Origin: Deltaproteobacteria bacterium HGW-Deltaproteobacteria-15
GTDB taxonomy: Bacteria > Desulfobacterota > DSM-4660 > Desulfatiglandales > HGW-15
Reading direction: 5' to 3'
Assembly: GCA_002840535.1 (NCBI GenBank)
Contig: PHBH01000027.1
Location: 1-64,000 of the forward strand
DNA: 64,000 nucleotides
How positions within the stretch are numbered: position 1 is the stretch's first letter; the number at the start of each line of letters is the position of its first letter. The notes under the pieces were generated by a model, which worked only from the letters and a program-made list of their open reading frames with translations, made no database searches and had not been told where the DNA came from. Shown one piece after another: positions 34,179-41,769 of this stretch. Both the position numbers and the translations under genes were made by a program.

Positions 34179-34958
34179 CTATGAGCGCTCAATGAGCGCC
34201 TTTCTGAGCTCCGCATAGGACGGAGGCATTCGGTACTCGAGCTTCATATAACCCGGGTTGATAGGATAGGTCTGTTTGCCCTCGTGGGAGAGTTTCAATC
34301 CCGCGACCACCTCTTCGAAGCGATTTTTCGGCATGGCAAAGGCCAGTTCCCCGTCTGCAACCAATCCCAACCGGCGATCTCCATTCCCGGGAACCCCGTA
34401 CTTGCACGCCCCTTCAAGGATGGGGGCGACAATCGGCAGGAGGCATCCGCCGGTGCCCATGGACCTGGATGTCAAGCCCTCACCTGATGCAAACACCGCA
34501 GCCTGAATCAAACGCATCACCTGAACACTGCTCCCGTAGAACACGATCACATCCGGTTCGAAGTCCGCCGCGCCGATCGGCGCAATGAGGATGGAGCGGT
34601 ACCTGCCGAAGGGAAATCTCGGCAATGATTCCGCGATATTTCTTCTCGCCTCGACAGCCTGGTTTATTGGGGCCAGGGGGTATTTCCCGCTCAGGAATTC
34701 CTCGGGGCGGACAAACCCCAGCCCCGCGAGCGCGATAGGACAGGAAAGGCTCTCCCTGTCCAGCGCGATACAAAGACCCTCCTTGCGGCTCAATCCAATC
34801 GCCTGGCACAGCGCGAACGGCACGCCGAAGTCCCTCAGCGGGAGTTTTGCAGCGGCCGGGATCGCATCTTCACTGGAGAGCATCTTCACCGCCAGGGGAT
34901 GGCTCTGATGCCTTATGTAGACCGAGAACGTTTTTTCCATATCGAGCATACTCGTCAT
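34179..34958 (-). CDS. DUF169 family protein (ArCR)
   Basis: 259 aa, full-length DUF169/COG2043. Conserved cysteines occur in FALCQAIGLSRKEGLC and SCPIALAGLGF, and GGCLLPIV follows later. The family is widespread in anaerobes and methanogens; the function is unknown, and cofactor or metal binding by the cysteines is likely. AGGAG lies 9 nt before the ATG. It is separated from the acyl-CoA ligase by 45 bp, suggesting one operon, and from the flavoprotein upstream by a 291-bp heptad-repeat block. Confidence 0.82.
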   Translation of the reverse strand: MTSMLDMEKTFSVYIRHQSHPLAVKMLSSEDAIPAAAKLPLRDFGVPFALCQAIGLSRKEGLCIALDRESLSCPIALAGLGFVRPEEFLSGKYPLAPINQAVEARRNIAESLPRFPFGRYRSILIAPIGAADFEPDVIVFYGSSVQVMRLIQAAVFASGEGLTSRSMGTGGCLLPIVAPILEGACKYGVPGNGDRRLGLVADGELAFAMPKNRFEEVVAGLKLSHEGKQTYPINPGYMKLEYRMPPSYAELRKALIERS

Positions 34959-35045
34959 GTCCTTTATCTCCTCTTGGCCTCTCAGGTTGGAGAAGCAGCC
35001 TACTGCGCGCGCTTGTAGGCTGGGATGCTGGAAAGCTCAGCACGG

Positions 35046-35248
35046 TCTCCCGTCTTCTGCCTTCTGACTCCTGTCTCCTGTCCTCTGTCTTCTGACCTCT
35101 GTCCTCTGTCTTCTGACCTCTGTCCTCTGACCTCTGTCCTCTGACCTCTGTCTTCTGACCTCTGTCTTCTGTCTTCTGTCCTCTGTCCTCTGTCTTCTGA
35201 CCTCTGTCCTCTGTCTTCTGACCTCTGTCCTCTGTCTTCTGTTTTCCG
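35046..35248. repeat. degenerate heptad tandem repeat (CTGTCYT / CTGACCT), about 28 units
   Basis: It has the same 7-bp pyrimidine-rich unit as 5967-6154, here mixed with CTGACCT units. It begins within a short spacer after the flavoprotein gene and runs to its stop codon. Long apparent reading frames across it are caused by the period and are not genes. Confidence 0.75.
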
Positions 35249-35249
35249 A

Positions 35250-37565
35250 CTACTTGCTCTTCTTGGAATCCAGGTTTGACTTGATCCGGGGAAGATTGAG
35301 CCGGGCACGTCCCCGTTCCTTCCTGATCTGGTCCGCAGCCTCGAAGATGGCATAATCCCTGTCGAGGACCGAATCCCCCCACTTGTTGTCCTCGACGATT
35401 TCGAGCCGCGTATAGGGCGGATCCCACCACCTGTCCTTGACGTTGATGCCCCTCTTGCCGAGGTCCCGGCCCGGTCCCGTGAAACGCATGTACAACGGGG
35501 GATACTGCAGGATCTGACCCATCCTTTCCATCTGCGCAGGACGATACTCCTCTCTTCCCGTGCCAGGCGAAAAGTACCAATGTTCCTTGCAGGGGCCTAT
35601 AGGAAGGACCGTCACCAAGGTGCAGCCCTCCATGTAACCCATGCGCATGAAAGCGGTAGCGGGAATCATGGCCACCCTGCTCTCCACGTTGAGTCTGTGG
35701 GCCGCGGCCGCTGCCCAATCAATGCTGATCCCCAATTCCATGGTCCTCCAGATGCAGCTCGGGCCTTTCATAAGCCAGCCCCACGGCTCACCGCCGGTTT
35801 CATTGAGCCTGTTCTGGCACTGGATGACCGCTTCTCGACAGGTTTTGAAACCGCAACCCCCGCAGTCAAGACCGACCTGGTCGCACTTCAGGCAGCGGGT
35901 CGTCTCGAGCAGAGCCTGCTCCTCGGTAAGACCGAGCTCAACCTTTTCAAAACCGGCCACCGCCTTTTCACCCGGCAAGAGCTGCATCTGGGGTCTTTCA
36001 GGATCCTTGCCGGTCCGCGCCAACAACGCCTGCGCAGGGGAAACCTCAACCACCTGTTCAGGAGGCGCCAGCACTTCGTCTATGATTCCCAGACCGCCCA
36101 GGTATCGGTCTACCGCGGAAGCAGCCTTCCTTCCGGAGGCAATAGCCTCTATGACGGAGGCTGTTCCGGTCACTGCATCGCCTGCGGCAAAGACCCCTTT
36201 CCTGCTGGCGGCGGAGGTATGGGGATCCACTTCTATGGTTTTCCCCGGACCGATGGTCAAGTCGAAGCTGTCGGGAATCTCAGGATCCTGGCCAATGGCA
36301 AAGATGAAGGTGTCTGCCTCCATGATTTGCCCGGACCCTTTCTTGACATGTATCTGAGCCTTCCCGTCCTGGTCGAATCCAAAGGAGCGCACCTCCGCGC
36401 ACTCTGCGCCCGAGACACGTCCTCCTTTGCCGATGATTTTAGTGAAGGTGTGGGAAGGGTGAATTACGATGCCTTCCTTCTCCCCCTGTCCGATCTCATC
36501 GGGAGCGGCCGGCATTTTGTCCCTGGGCTCCAGACAGGCCATATGAACCTCATCCGCGCCTACACGGCGGGCCAGCCGGGCGCAGTCAAAGGCGACATCC
36601 CCGCCCCCAAGCACAAGCACCCGCTTTCCAACCTTTGTCTTTTTGCCGAGATTCACATCCCTGAGAAAATCCATGCTCGCCAGCACGCCGTCAAGCTCCG
36701 CACCCGGAATAGAGGGCTTCTTCGCTTCATGAGTGCCGATGGCCACGAGAACGGCGTCGTATCCTTCGTCAAAAAGGGTTTCCGGCGAATCAACCCTGGT
36801 ATTCGTCCTGATATCAATACCCGCGTCTTTTATCCCTTGAATCTCCTTGTCGAGAAGTTGCCTCGGCAGCCGATATCCGGGAATGCCCACGCGCATCATG
36901 CCTCCCGGTTGGGGAAGCGATTCAAAGACAACCACTTCGTGACCGCATACCTTCTTGAGATAATAGGCGGCTGTGAGCCCCGCAGGCCCTGAGCCGACGA
37001 CGGCTACACGCCTGCCTGTGGTTGTCGTGGCAGGAACAGAACTGAACCCTTTGTCCGCATGATCGACGGCGAAACGCTTGAGGGCCTCTATAGCCAGAGG
37101 CTTATCCCTCAAAGTGCCTCGGCGGCATTTGCTTTCGCAAGGTGCGCGGCAGACATAAGCGCAGACCGAGGGAAAGGGCACCTTTTCGCGGACGACCTCT
37201 ACGGCCTGGTCGTACCGGCCGTCTCCGATCAGCCGAATGTAGCGGGGGATATCTATGCCTGCAGGGCAGGCAGCCCTGCAGGGCGCCTGGACAATCGGCG
37301 TTACGTCGGCGCCGATCAGCAGGAGCACCGGGGGCTCTCCCATCTGATAAGCGGCCTTGTAGGTCTCGCCGGAGAGCCTGGCCCCCAGCTTGTTGGCCGC
37401 GTCCTGCACCCTGAAATAATCCTTCAATTCATCGCCCGTGATCACTTCCATCCTGATCTCGGTCTTGCCGATCAGTTGAGGCGCATGCAGCGCCGCCTGA
37501 GCACAGTGCTGCGCCACCTGCAATAGACCTTCCTGTGCGAACTTTTTTCCATCGTATAGAGGCAT
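35250..37565 (-). CDS. GltD-like FAD/Fe-S oxidoreductase inserted into a split DUF2148 domain
   Basis: 771 aa. Residues 1-88 resemble the N-terminal half of DUF2148. At 96-150 follow Fe-S cysteines (C96, C100, C135, C139, C143, C147) and then a glutamate-synthase small-subunit-like flavoprotein with FAD loop GSGPAG (191-196), NAD(P) loop GGGDVA (320-325) and the ADTFIFAIGQ...GVFAAGDAVTG end. From about 555 to 665 the C-terminal half of DUF2148 resumes: C558/C561, C568-x2-C571-x4-C576, GPSC and MGYMEGCTLVTVLPIG. The remaining ~105 residues are unassigned. AAGGAGG lies before ATG 37565. The free DUF2148 protein is encoded 13 bp upstream, so the two probably form one electron-transfer complex. 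The electron partner is unknown. Confidence 0.82.
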   Translation of the reverse strand: MPLYDGKKFAQEGLLQVAQHCAQAALHAPQLIGKTEIRMEVITGDELKDYFRVQDAANKLGARLSGETYKAAYQMGEPPVLLLIGADVTPIVQAPCRAACPAGIDIPRYIRLIGDGRYDQAVEVVREKVPFPSVCAYVCRAPCESKCRRGTLRDKPLAIEALKRFAVDHADKGFSSVPATTTTGRRVAVVGSGPAGLTAAYYLKKVCGHEVVVFESLPQPGGMMRVGIPGYRLPRQLLDKEIQGIKDAGIDIRTNTRVDSPETLFDEGYDAVLVAIGTHEAKKPSIPGAELDGVLASMDFLRDVNLGKKTKVGKRVLVLGGGDVAFDCARLARRVGADEVHMACLEPRDKMPAAPDEIGQGEKEGIVIHPSHTFTKIIGKGGRVSGAECAEVRSFGFDQDGKAQIHVKKGSGQIMEADTFIFAIGQDPEIPDSFDLTIGPGKTIEVDPHTSAASRKGVFAAGDAVTGTASVIEAIASGRKAASAVDRYLGGLGIIDEVLAPPEQVVEVSPAQALLARTGKDPERPQMQLLPGEKAVAGFEKVELGLTEEQALLETTRCLKCDQVGLDCGGCGFKTCREAVIQCQNRLNETGGEPWGWLMKGPSCIWRTMELGISIDWAAAAAHRLNVESRVAMIPATAFMRMGYMEGCTLVTVLPIGPCKEHWYFSPGTGREEYRPAQMERMGQILQYPPLYMRFTGPGRDLGKRGINVKDRWWDPPYTRLEIVEDNKWGDSVLDRDYAIFEAADQIRKERGRARLNLPRIKSNLDSKKSK

Positions 37566-37578
37566 GCCTGTCCCCTCC

Positions 37579-38337
37579 TTATCTCTTCTTCGCCGGATCA
37601 CCGGCCCTGTATTCCTTGCCGGTCGCCGGTCTCACGCCCAGCTGGTTCACATTGCCCCGGATGGCATCGATTGCCCTGTCCAGATTCACCAAGTGGTAGT
37701 CGATGGCAGGGTCGGAGGGCTCGCACTTCGCCCTTGCGTTGACCGCAATGCCGATCACAACCGCCGAATTGTTGCAGTACCCGAGCTTCTGAGCGGCCGT
37801 CCCGATGCTGATGAAGGGCCGTGCGTCCACATAGAGGTGCACCGCCACGGCGAGCGCACTGCCTACGTTGTATCCGAGCTGATGGGCGTACATGGCACAG
37901 AGAGGACCCTGCACGAGTGTGTCGCACCTTCTGTCGGTGGTATCGATGAGTCCCGCCTTCTGAGTTCTGTTCTCGTACACGAAACTGCAATCGGGCCGGC
38001 CGGCGCAAAGACCGCATTCGCCGTTCCAGGGGCTGGAGTAGGCACGGGTGTTCCCCAGGAGCAGGATGGAATCGGCCTGCCTGGCCATCACCGCCTCATA
38101 CAGGAAGATGTGCTGCCATGCCTGTTTTTCATGGGCAATCTCCTCCATCTTCCGGGCGATCTGCTCCTGCTCCTCCTCGCCGTAGACGATCTCTCCTTCG
38201 GTCATGGGGAGTCCGCCGACATTGGGCGCGGTGAGGGCCGCATTCATCATCAGCCTGGCGGCCACAACCGTGTTCTCCCTCCTGTTCTGATCGGTGGGTG
38301 AATACGGGGGCCAGTCCCTGTAGGTTATTCTCGCCAT
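37579..38337 (-). CDS. DUF2148 ferredoxin-like protein
   Basis: 252 aa, stand-alone DUF2148. Cysteine motif CGLCAGRPDC at 108-117, further C138 and C147 (GPLC), and C188 in LGYCNNSAVVIGIAVNA. ATG 38337 has AGGAGG 7 nt upstream; the longer frame to 38457 runs into repeat DNA. Nearly every block can be laid over residues 9-88 and 566-660 of the neighbouring flavoprotein, so the pair looks like a heteromer of two DUF2148 units, one carrying a flavin module. Function unknown; probably Fe-S redox. Confidence 0.85.
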   Translation of the reverse strand: MARITYRDWPPYSPTDQNRRENTVVAARLMMNAALTAPNVGGLPMTEGEIVYGEEEQEQIARKMEEIAHEKQAWQHIFLYEAVMARQADSILLLGNTRAYSSPWNGECGLCAGRPDCSFVYENRTQKAGLIDTTDRRCDTLVQGPLCAMYAHQLGYNVGSALAVAVHLYVDARPFISIGTAAQKLGYCNNSAVVIGIAVNARAKCEPSDPAIDYHLVNLDRAIDAIRGNVNQLGVRPATGKEYRAGDPAKKR

Positions 38338-38375
38338 AATCCATCCTCCTGATTGGTTGTCCGGATGTTCCCAGG

Positions 38376-38487
38376 TTAAACCGCAAAGACGCCAAGTGCG
38401 CCAAGAAAGATTTGTTTTCTCACCTGCCGGAGCAGGTGAAAAAACAAATTCTTGCATTCTTCTTCGCGTCCTTCGCGCCTTAGCGGT
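38376..38487. repeat. composite palindrome: CGCAAAGA octads around an inner hairpin
   Basis: Outer arms AACCGCAAAGACGCCAAG / CGCGCCTTAGCGGTT; inner 17-bp arms TTTGTTTTCTCACCTGC (38411-38427) and GCAGGTGAAAAAACAAA (38432-38448) with one mismatch and a CGGA loop. The inner hairpin is nearly identical to the one at 32455-32495. It lies between the thiolase and DUF2148 genes, which are on the same strand. Confidence 0.7.
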
Positions 38488-38553
38488 TCAGCATTCATTC
38501 TCCATCTCTGCGCCTGCTCGAGACCTTCATCGGAGAGCATGAAGGAAAAGGCG

Positions 38554-39756
38554 TTAGTTCCTGTCCAACTCGTTTCCGGTGATGCAAATGCAGGCCACAC
38601 CTCCCCAGACGGTGCCGCCCAGGTTGTGGGTCAATCCCAGGCGTGGGTTGTTCACCTGCCGGGGACCTGCCTTCTCCTGCAGTTGCTTGTACACCTCATA
38701 CTGCATCCTGAGCCCGCTCGCGCCCAGGGGATGACCGAAGCACTTCAAACCTCCGTCGGTGTTGACCGGCAGTTCGCCCTTCAATTGAAATGTGCCTGCC
38801 TCGATGTCATCCTTTGCCCTCCCTCTCCCGCTCCACCCGAGATCCTCGTAAACGCACATTTCGTGGATCGTGAAGCAGTCATGCACCTCCGCGATACTCA
38901 GTTCACGGCGGGGTTCCTTTATCCCGGCCTCCCTGTAAGCCAGCCTGGAGGCCCTGACGTTCTCCTCCACGTGTGCAAAGTCGTATTTTGTGGTGATGGG
39001 ATCGCGCCCCGGCCCGGCGGCAATCGCCATGGATTTGATATAGATCGGATCCTTCCGGAATTTCTTCGCCAGGTCGGCACGGGTCACGATGGCGGCTGCC
39101 GCCCCGTCGCTGACCCCGCAGCAATCCAGGATGCCCAGGGGGGCTGCAACGATGGGCGCCTTGAGAACCTGCTCGATGGTAATCTCATTCTGGAAATGAG
39201 CCTTTGGATTGAGACTGCCGTTGTGGTGATTCTTCACGGCAATTTGTGCAAGGAGTCTCTTTCCTTTCTCCGCATCCAGCCCGTGCCGATGGAAATAACC
39301 CGAGGCCAGGAGGGCGAACAGCCCGGGAGGCGAAAGCTCGAGTTCGGTCCCCGCGGTACCCATGGCGGTTCTACCGACCACATTGGCCGGTTGCACCCCG
39401 GTCCATCCGGTGTCCTTGAGCTTTTCGGCTCCCACCGCCAGGGCAATGTCACAGACGCCGGCAGCCACGGCATAAGCCGCGCCCCGAAGGGCCTCTGTGC
39501 CGGTAGCGCACATGTTCTCGACCCTGGTCACGGGGATGTACTGCAGCTTGAGGGGAGAAGAGAGACTGAGCGCGGTCTGACCGGAAAAGACCGTGCCCAA
39601 CCAGGCGGCCTCTATGTCCTTGAGATCGACCCCCGCATCCTCACAAGCCTCAAAGGTCGCCTCGATGATGAGATCATCCACGCCCTTGTCCCAGAGCTCT
39701 CCGAACTTTGTGCATCCCATCCCGATAATCGCGACTTTGTCTTTAATCGTTCCCAT
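38554..39756 (-). CDS. thiolase / acetyl-CoA acetyltransferase (SCP-x-like)
   Basis: 400 aa. The nucleophilic cysteine is C83 in ENMCATGTEALR; HDCFTIHE replaces the NEAF motif, as in SCP-x-type thiolases, and GHPLGASG supplies the active-site histidine. It condenses or cleaves 3-ketoacyl-CoA. AAAGGA precedes the ATG. It is transcribed in the same direction as the HMGCS-like/DUF35 gene 261 bp upstream. In archaea, thiolase, HMG-CoA synthase and a DUF35 protein form one channelled complex; the gene arrangement here suggests a bacterial analogue. Confidence 0.88.
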   Translation of the reverse strand: MGTIKDKVAIIGMGCTKFGELWDKGVDDLIIEATFEACEDAGVDLKDIEAAWLGTVFSGQTALSLSSPLKLQYIPVTRVENMCATGTEALRGAAYAVAAGVCDIALAVGAEKLKDTGWTGVQPANVVGRTAMGTAGTELELSPPGLFALLASGYFHRHGLDAEKGKRLLAQIAVKNHHNGSLNPKAHFQNEITIEQVLKAPIVAAPLGILDCCGVSDGAAAAIVTRADLAKKFRKDPIYIKSMAIAAGPGRDPITTKYDFAHVEENVRASRLAYREAGIKEPRRELSIAEVHDCFTIHEMCVYEDLGWSGRGRAKDDIEAGTFQLKGELPVNTDGGLKCFGHPLGASGLRMQYEVYKQLQEKAGPRQVNNPRLGLTHNLGGTVWGGVACICITGNELDRN

Positions 39757-39794
39757 TGACTATCCTTTCACCAAGCCGGCAAATCCTTTTCTCT

Positions 39795-39990
39795 CACAGA
39801 GCCCGCAGAGACACAGAGCGAATCGTTGAGACGAGGATACGGCTCCATCGCGCCTCTGCCCGCTTGCCTGTGCTCCGAAGGAGCTGAAGTTTGTCCTGTT
39901 TCTTGGTTCAAGAAACAGGACAAAGACCGCCTCTGTGACTCTGCGGCCTCAAGCGAAGCCCGCCAGGGCGGAGCGGGCGAGAGATCCTCT
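39795..39990. repeat. composite palindrome with perfect 16-bp hairpin
   Basis: CAGAG/CTGCG-type octads at 39797-39825 and 39928-39950 flank a perfect inverted repeat TTTGTCCTGTTTCTTG (39890-39905) / CAAGAAACAGGACAAA (39909-39924) with a 3-nt loop. Further right is CCCGCC-AGG-GCGGAGCGGG. It fills the gap between the HMGCS-like and thiolase genes. Confidence 0.7.
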
Positions 39991-40017
39991 TCCCTGAATC
40001 AGCCAGTATGAAGGCAG

Positions 40018-41445
40018 CTATTGCACACTGCTGCCTACGACAGGTCTGGCCTTCCAGAAATATCTGTGGACACCTCCATGAAGGCCGATTTTTCGGAAGC
40101 ACATCTCCACCGGCATACCCACCCTGATCTCGTCAGGCTCGCACTCCGTCACCTCGCACATGAGCCTGCCTCCACCCTCGAAATCCACCACGCCCACAAC
40201 CGCCGGAGACTCCAGGTTGGTCGTCAGGTGGTCTACCGTGTAGGCGGAGATGCGCCCTTTCTTGTCGGAGAACCTGTAATTCTCGAGCTGATCCTTTGCC
40301 TGGCATTCCGCACAGACCCTTTGCGCCGGATATTGCGGGACCCCGCAGCGGAGGCACTTGCTCCCGTACAGGGCCATGACCGCCCTGCTCTCGCGCCAGA
40401 GGCAGGTAAGGGAATGGGGCGGCGAAGGGGGCCTCGAGATCTCGTGGACAGGCACCATGCCCTTCCAGTTCATGTATCGCTCATAGGAGATGGGGATCTT
40501 CCTCTCGATGATATTCCTGATCCCCTTGTTCTGCCGGTAAGCTCTGATATTCTCCGTCACCTTGAGGATGAGGGCGTCCCCCCCGTCACCGTAATTGGCC
40601 GCAAGGATGACATCCCCCGGGTTTGCCTCCTCCAGCGCTGCAACGATCATCAGAGGAAGAGCGGCCGTCCCCGTGTTTCCAATCTCACTGAAGAGAGGAT
40701 CCTGAACCTGAGACGCCATATCGAAACCCAGACGCTTTGCCAAAAGGGCATGGCTCCTTCCATCCGGCCCGTACAGGACTGCCTTTGAAAAGTCCTTGGG
40801 ACCAAGCCCGTACTCACTCTTGACGCGGGAGATCACCTTTTCCATGACCTTCAGGTACCCTTCGCCAACCGCGAACCGCTCCTCCCAGGAGCGAACAAAA
40901 GAATCCCCCTCGTCCCTCCATACATCCAGCAACTCACTGGAAATGGAACAACTCCCCTCTATGGTGGCCAGAACATTTTCCCGCCCGATGGACAATGCCA
41001 CGGCCCCTTCCCCGAAAATCTGCTCAAAGGGGCTCTTCGCCTTCCCCATCCTGCAGTCTGCGCAGGCCACCATGATGCTTTTCGCCGAATCTCCGCGGAC
41101 CGCGTCCACGGCCGCATGGATCGCCATGGATCCCGCCCTGAGGGATCCCGAAAAGTCTGCCGTTCGGATTTCCCGCGAAAGATCCGCCGCTGCCGCGAGG
41201 AGGCTTGCGGCCTGTTTCTCTTTATAGGGGCCCGTTGTCGTGGCGAAAAACAGACCATCGGGCTGTCGCCGGCCCTGCAGGGCGCACCCTGTGACGGCTT
41301 CTACCGCCATGGTCAGGCTGTCTTCATCGTACTTGGCGACAGCCCTGTTGCCGCCGAGGCTCCTTGTGGACCATACCCTTGCGATCTCGCCCCGGCTCAA
41401 TCGGTAGGGAGGAATGTAGGCTTGAAAGGAAGTAATGCCGACCAT
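40018..41445 (-). CDS. HMG-CoA-synthase-like protein fused to a DUF35 zinc-ribbon/OB domain, catalytic residues missing
   Basis: 475 aa. Residues 1-330 follow the archaeal HMG-CoA synthase pattern (MVGI...YIPPYRLSRGEIARVW; DEDSLTMAVEA). At the active-site position the archaeal ADFEFACKAG reads ADFSGSLRAG here, so Cys is Leu102, and the catalytic His of FHxPNG is Tyr225 in LYGPDG. Residues 355-465 are DUF35: zinc ribbon C364/C367/C378/C381 then an OB fold. It is therefore probably a non-catalytic acyl-CoA-handling scaffold for the thiolase downstream. The operator-containing promoter at 41515-41543 lies 70-98 bp upstream. No clear SD. Confidence 0.78.
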   Translation of the reverse strand: MVGITSFQAYIPPYRLSRGEIARVWSTRSLGGNRAVAKYDEDSLTMAVEAVTGCALQGRRQPDGLFFATTTGPYKEKQAASLLAAAADLSREIRTADFSGSLRAGSMAIHAAVDAVRGDSAKSIMVACADCRMGKAKSPFEQIFGEGAVALSIGRENVLATIEGSCSISSELLDVWRDEGDSFVRSWEERFAVGEGYLKVMEKVISRVKSEYGLGPKDFSKAVLYGPDGRSHALLAKRLGFDMASQVQDPLFSEIGNTGTAALPLMIVAALEEANPGDVILAANYGDGGDALILKVTENIRAYRQNKGIRNIIERKIPISYERYMNWKGMVPVHEISRPPSPPHSLTCLWRESRAVMALYGSKCLRCGVPQYPAQRVCAECQAKDQLENYRFSDKKGRISAYTVDHLTTNLESPAVVGVVDFEGGGRLMCEVTECEPDEIRVGMPVEMCFRKIGLHGGVHRYFWKARPVVGSSVQ

Positions 41446-41514
41446 AGGCGATGGACCTCATCGAAACGTTTTGAGCCAAGCTTCGGAAAAAAGCCGGAGA
41501 ATAGCTTTGTTTCC

Positions 41515-41543
41515 GATATATGCCATTGTTTCCTATCTGTCAA
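41515..41543 (-). promoter_or_regulatory. promoter/operator copy 4 (minus strand) of the TTGACA-N4-GGAAACA family
   Basis: Minus strand TTGACA (41543-41538), GATA, GGAAACA, and TATATC (41520-41515) at 17-bp spacing; predicted start about 60 nt before the HMGCS-like start codon. It is divergent from copy 5. The 324-bp gap 41446-41769 holds these two promoters and no gene. Confidence 0.65.
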
Positions 41544-41647
41544 CATGAAAAGGGGGAGCTTCCGGACGCTTTTTACGGATAAAGAAGATCTGGCAAGCCT
41601 CTTCCTTGCGCCTCCATTATTCGAAACAGGAGCAGCGGAATTTTTCG

Positions 41648-41677
41648 TTGACAAAAAGGAAACAGAAAGACAAATAT
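41648..41677 (+). promoter_or_regulatory. promoter/operator copy 5 of the TTGACA-N4-GGAAACA family
   Basis: TTGACA (41648-41653), AAAA, GGAAACA, weak -10 AAATAT (41672-41677) at 18 bp. Flanks are symmetrical: TTTC-GTT ... AAC-A-GAAA. It precedes the carboxyltransferase-biotin carboxylase pair by about 90 nt. Confidence 0.6.
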
Positions 41678-41769
41678 GGCATCGATATCTCCTCTCTATC
41701 GCGGGGCCCCTACCGCGCGAGCCGACTCCAGGAAGACCGATCAGGTTATTGAAAGGAAAATCAAGCAGC

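Noticed and set aside
34870..35353. Long repetitive minus-strand frames near the flavoprotein gene
   Set aside because: Same heptad repeat artefact; they overlap real genes in other frames.
41116..41769. N-terminal extension of the carboxyltransferase to about 798 aa
   Set aside because: It overlaps the divergent HMGCS-like gene and the promoter/operator region; family homology starts at 41770.
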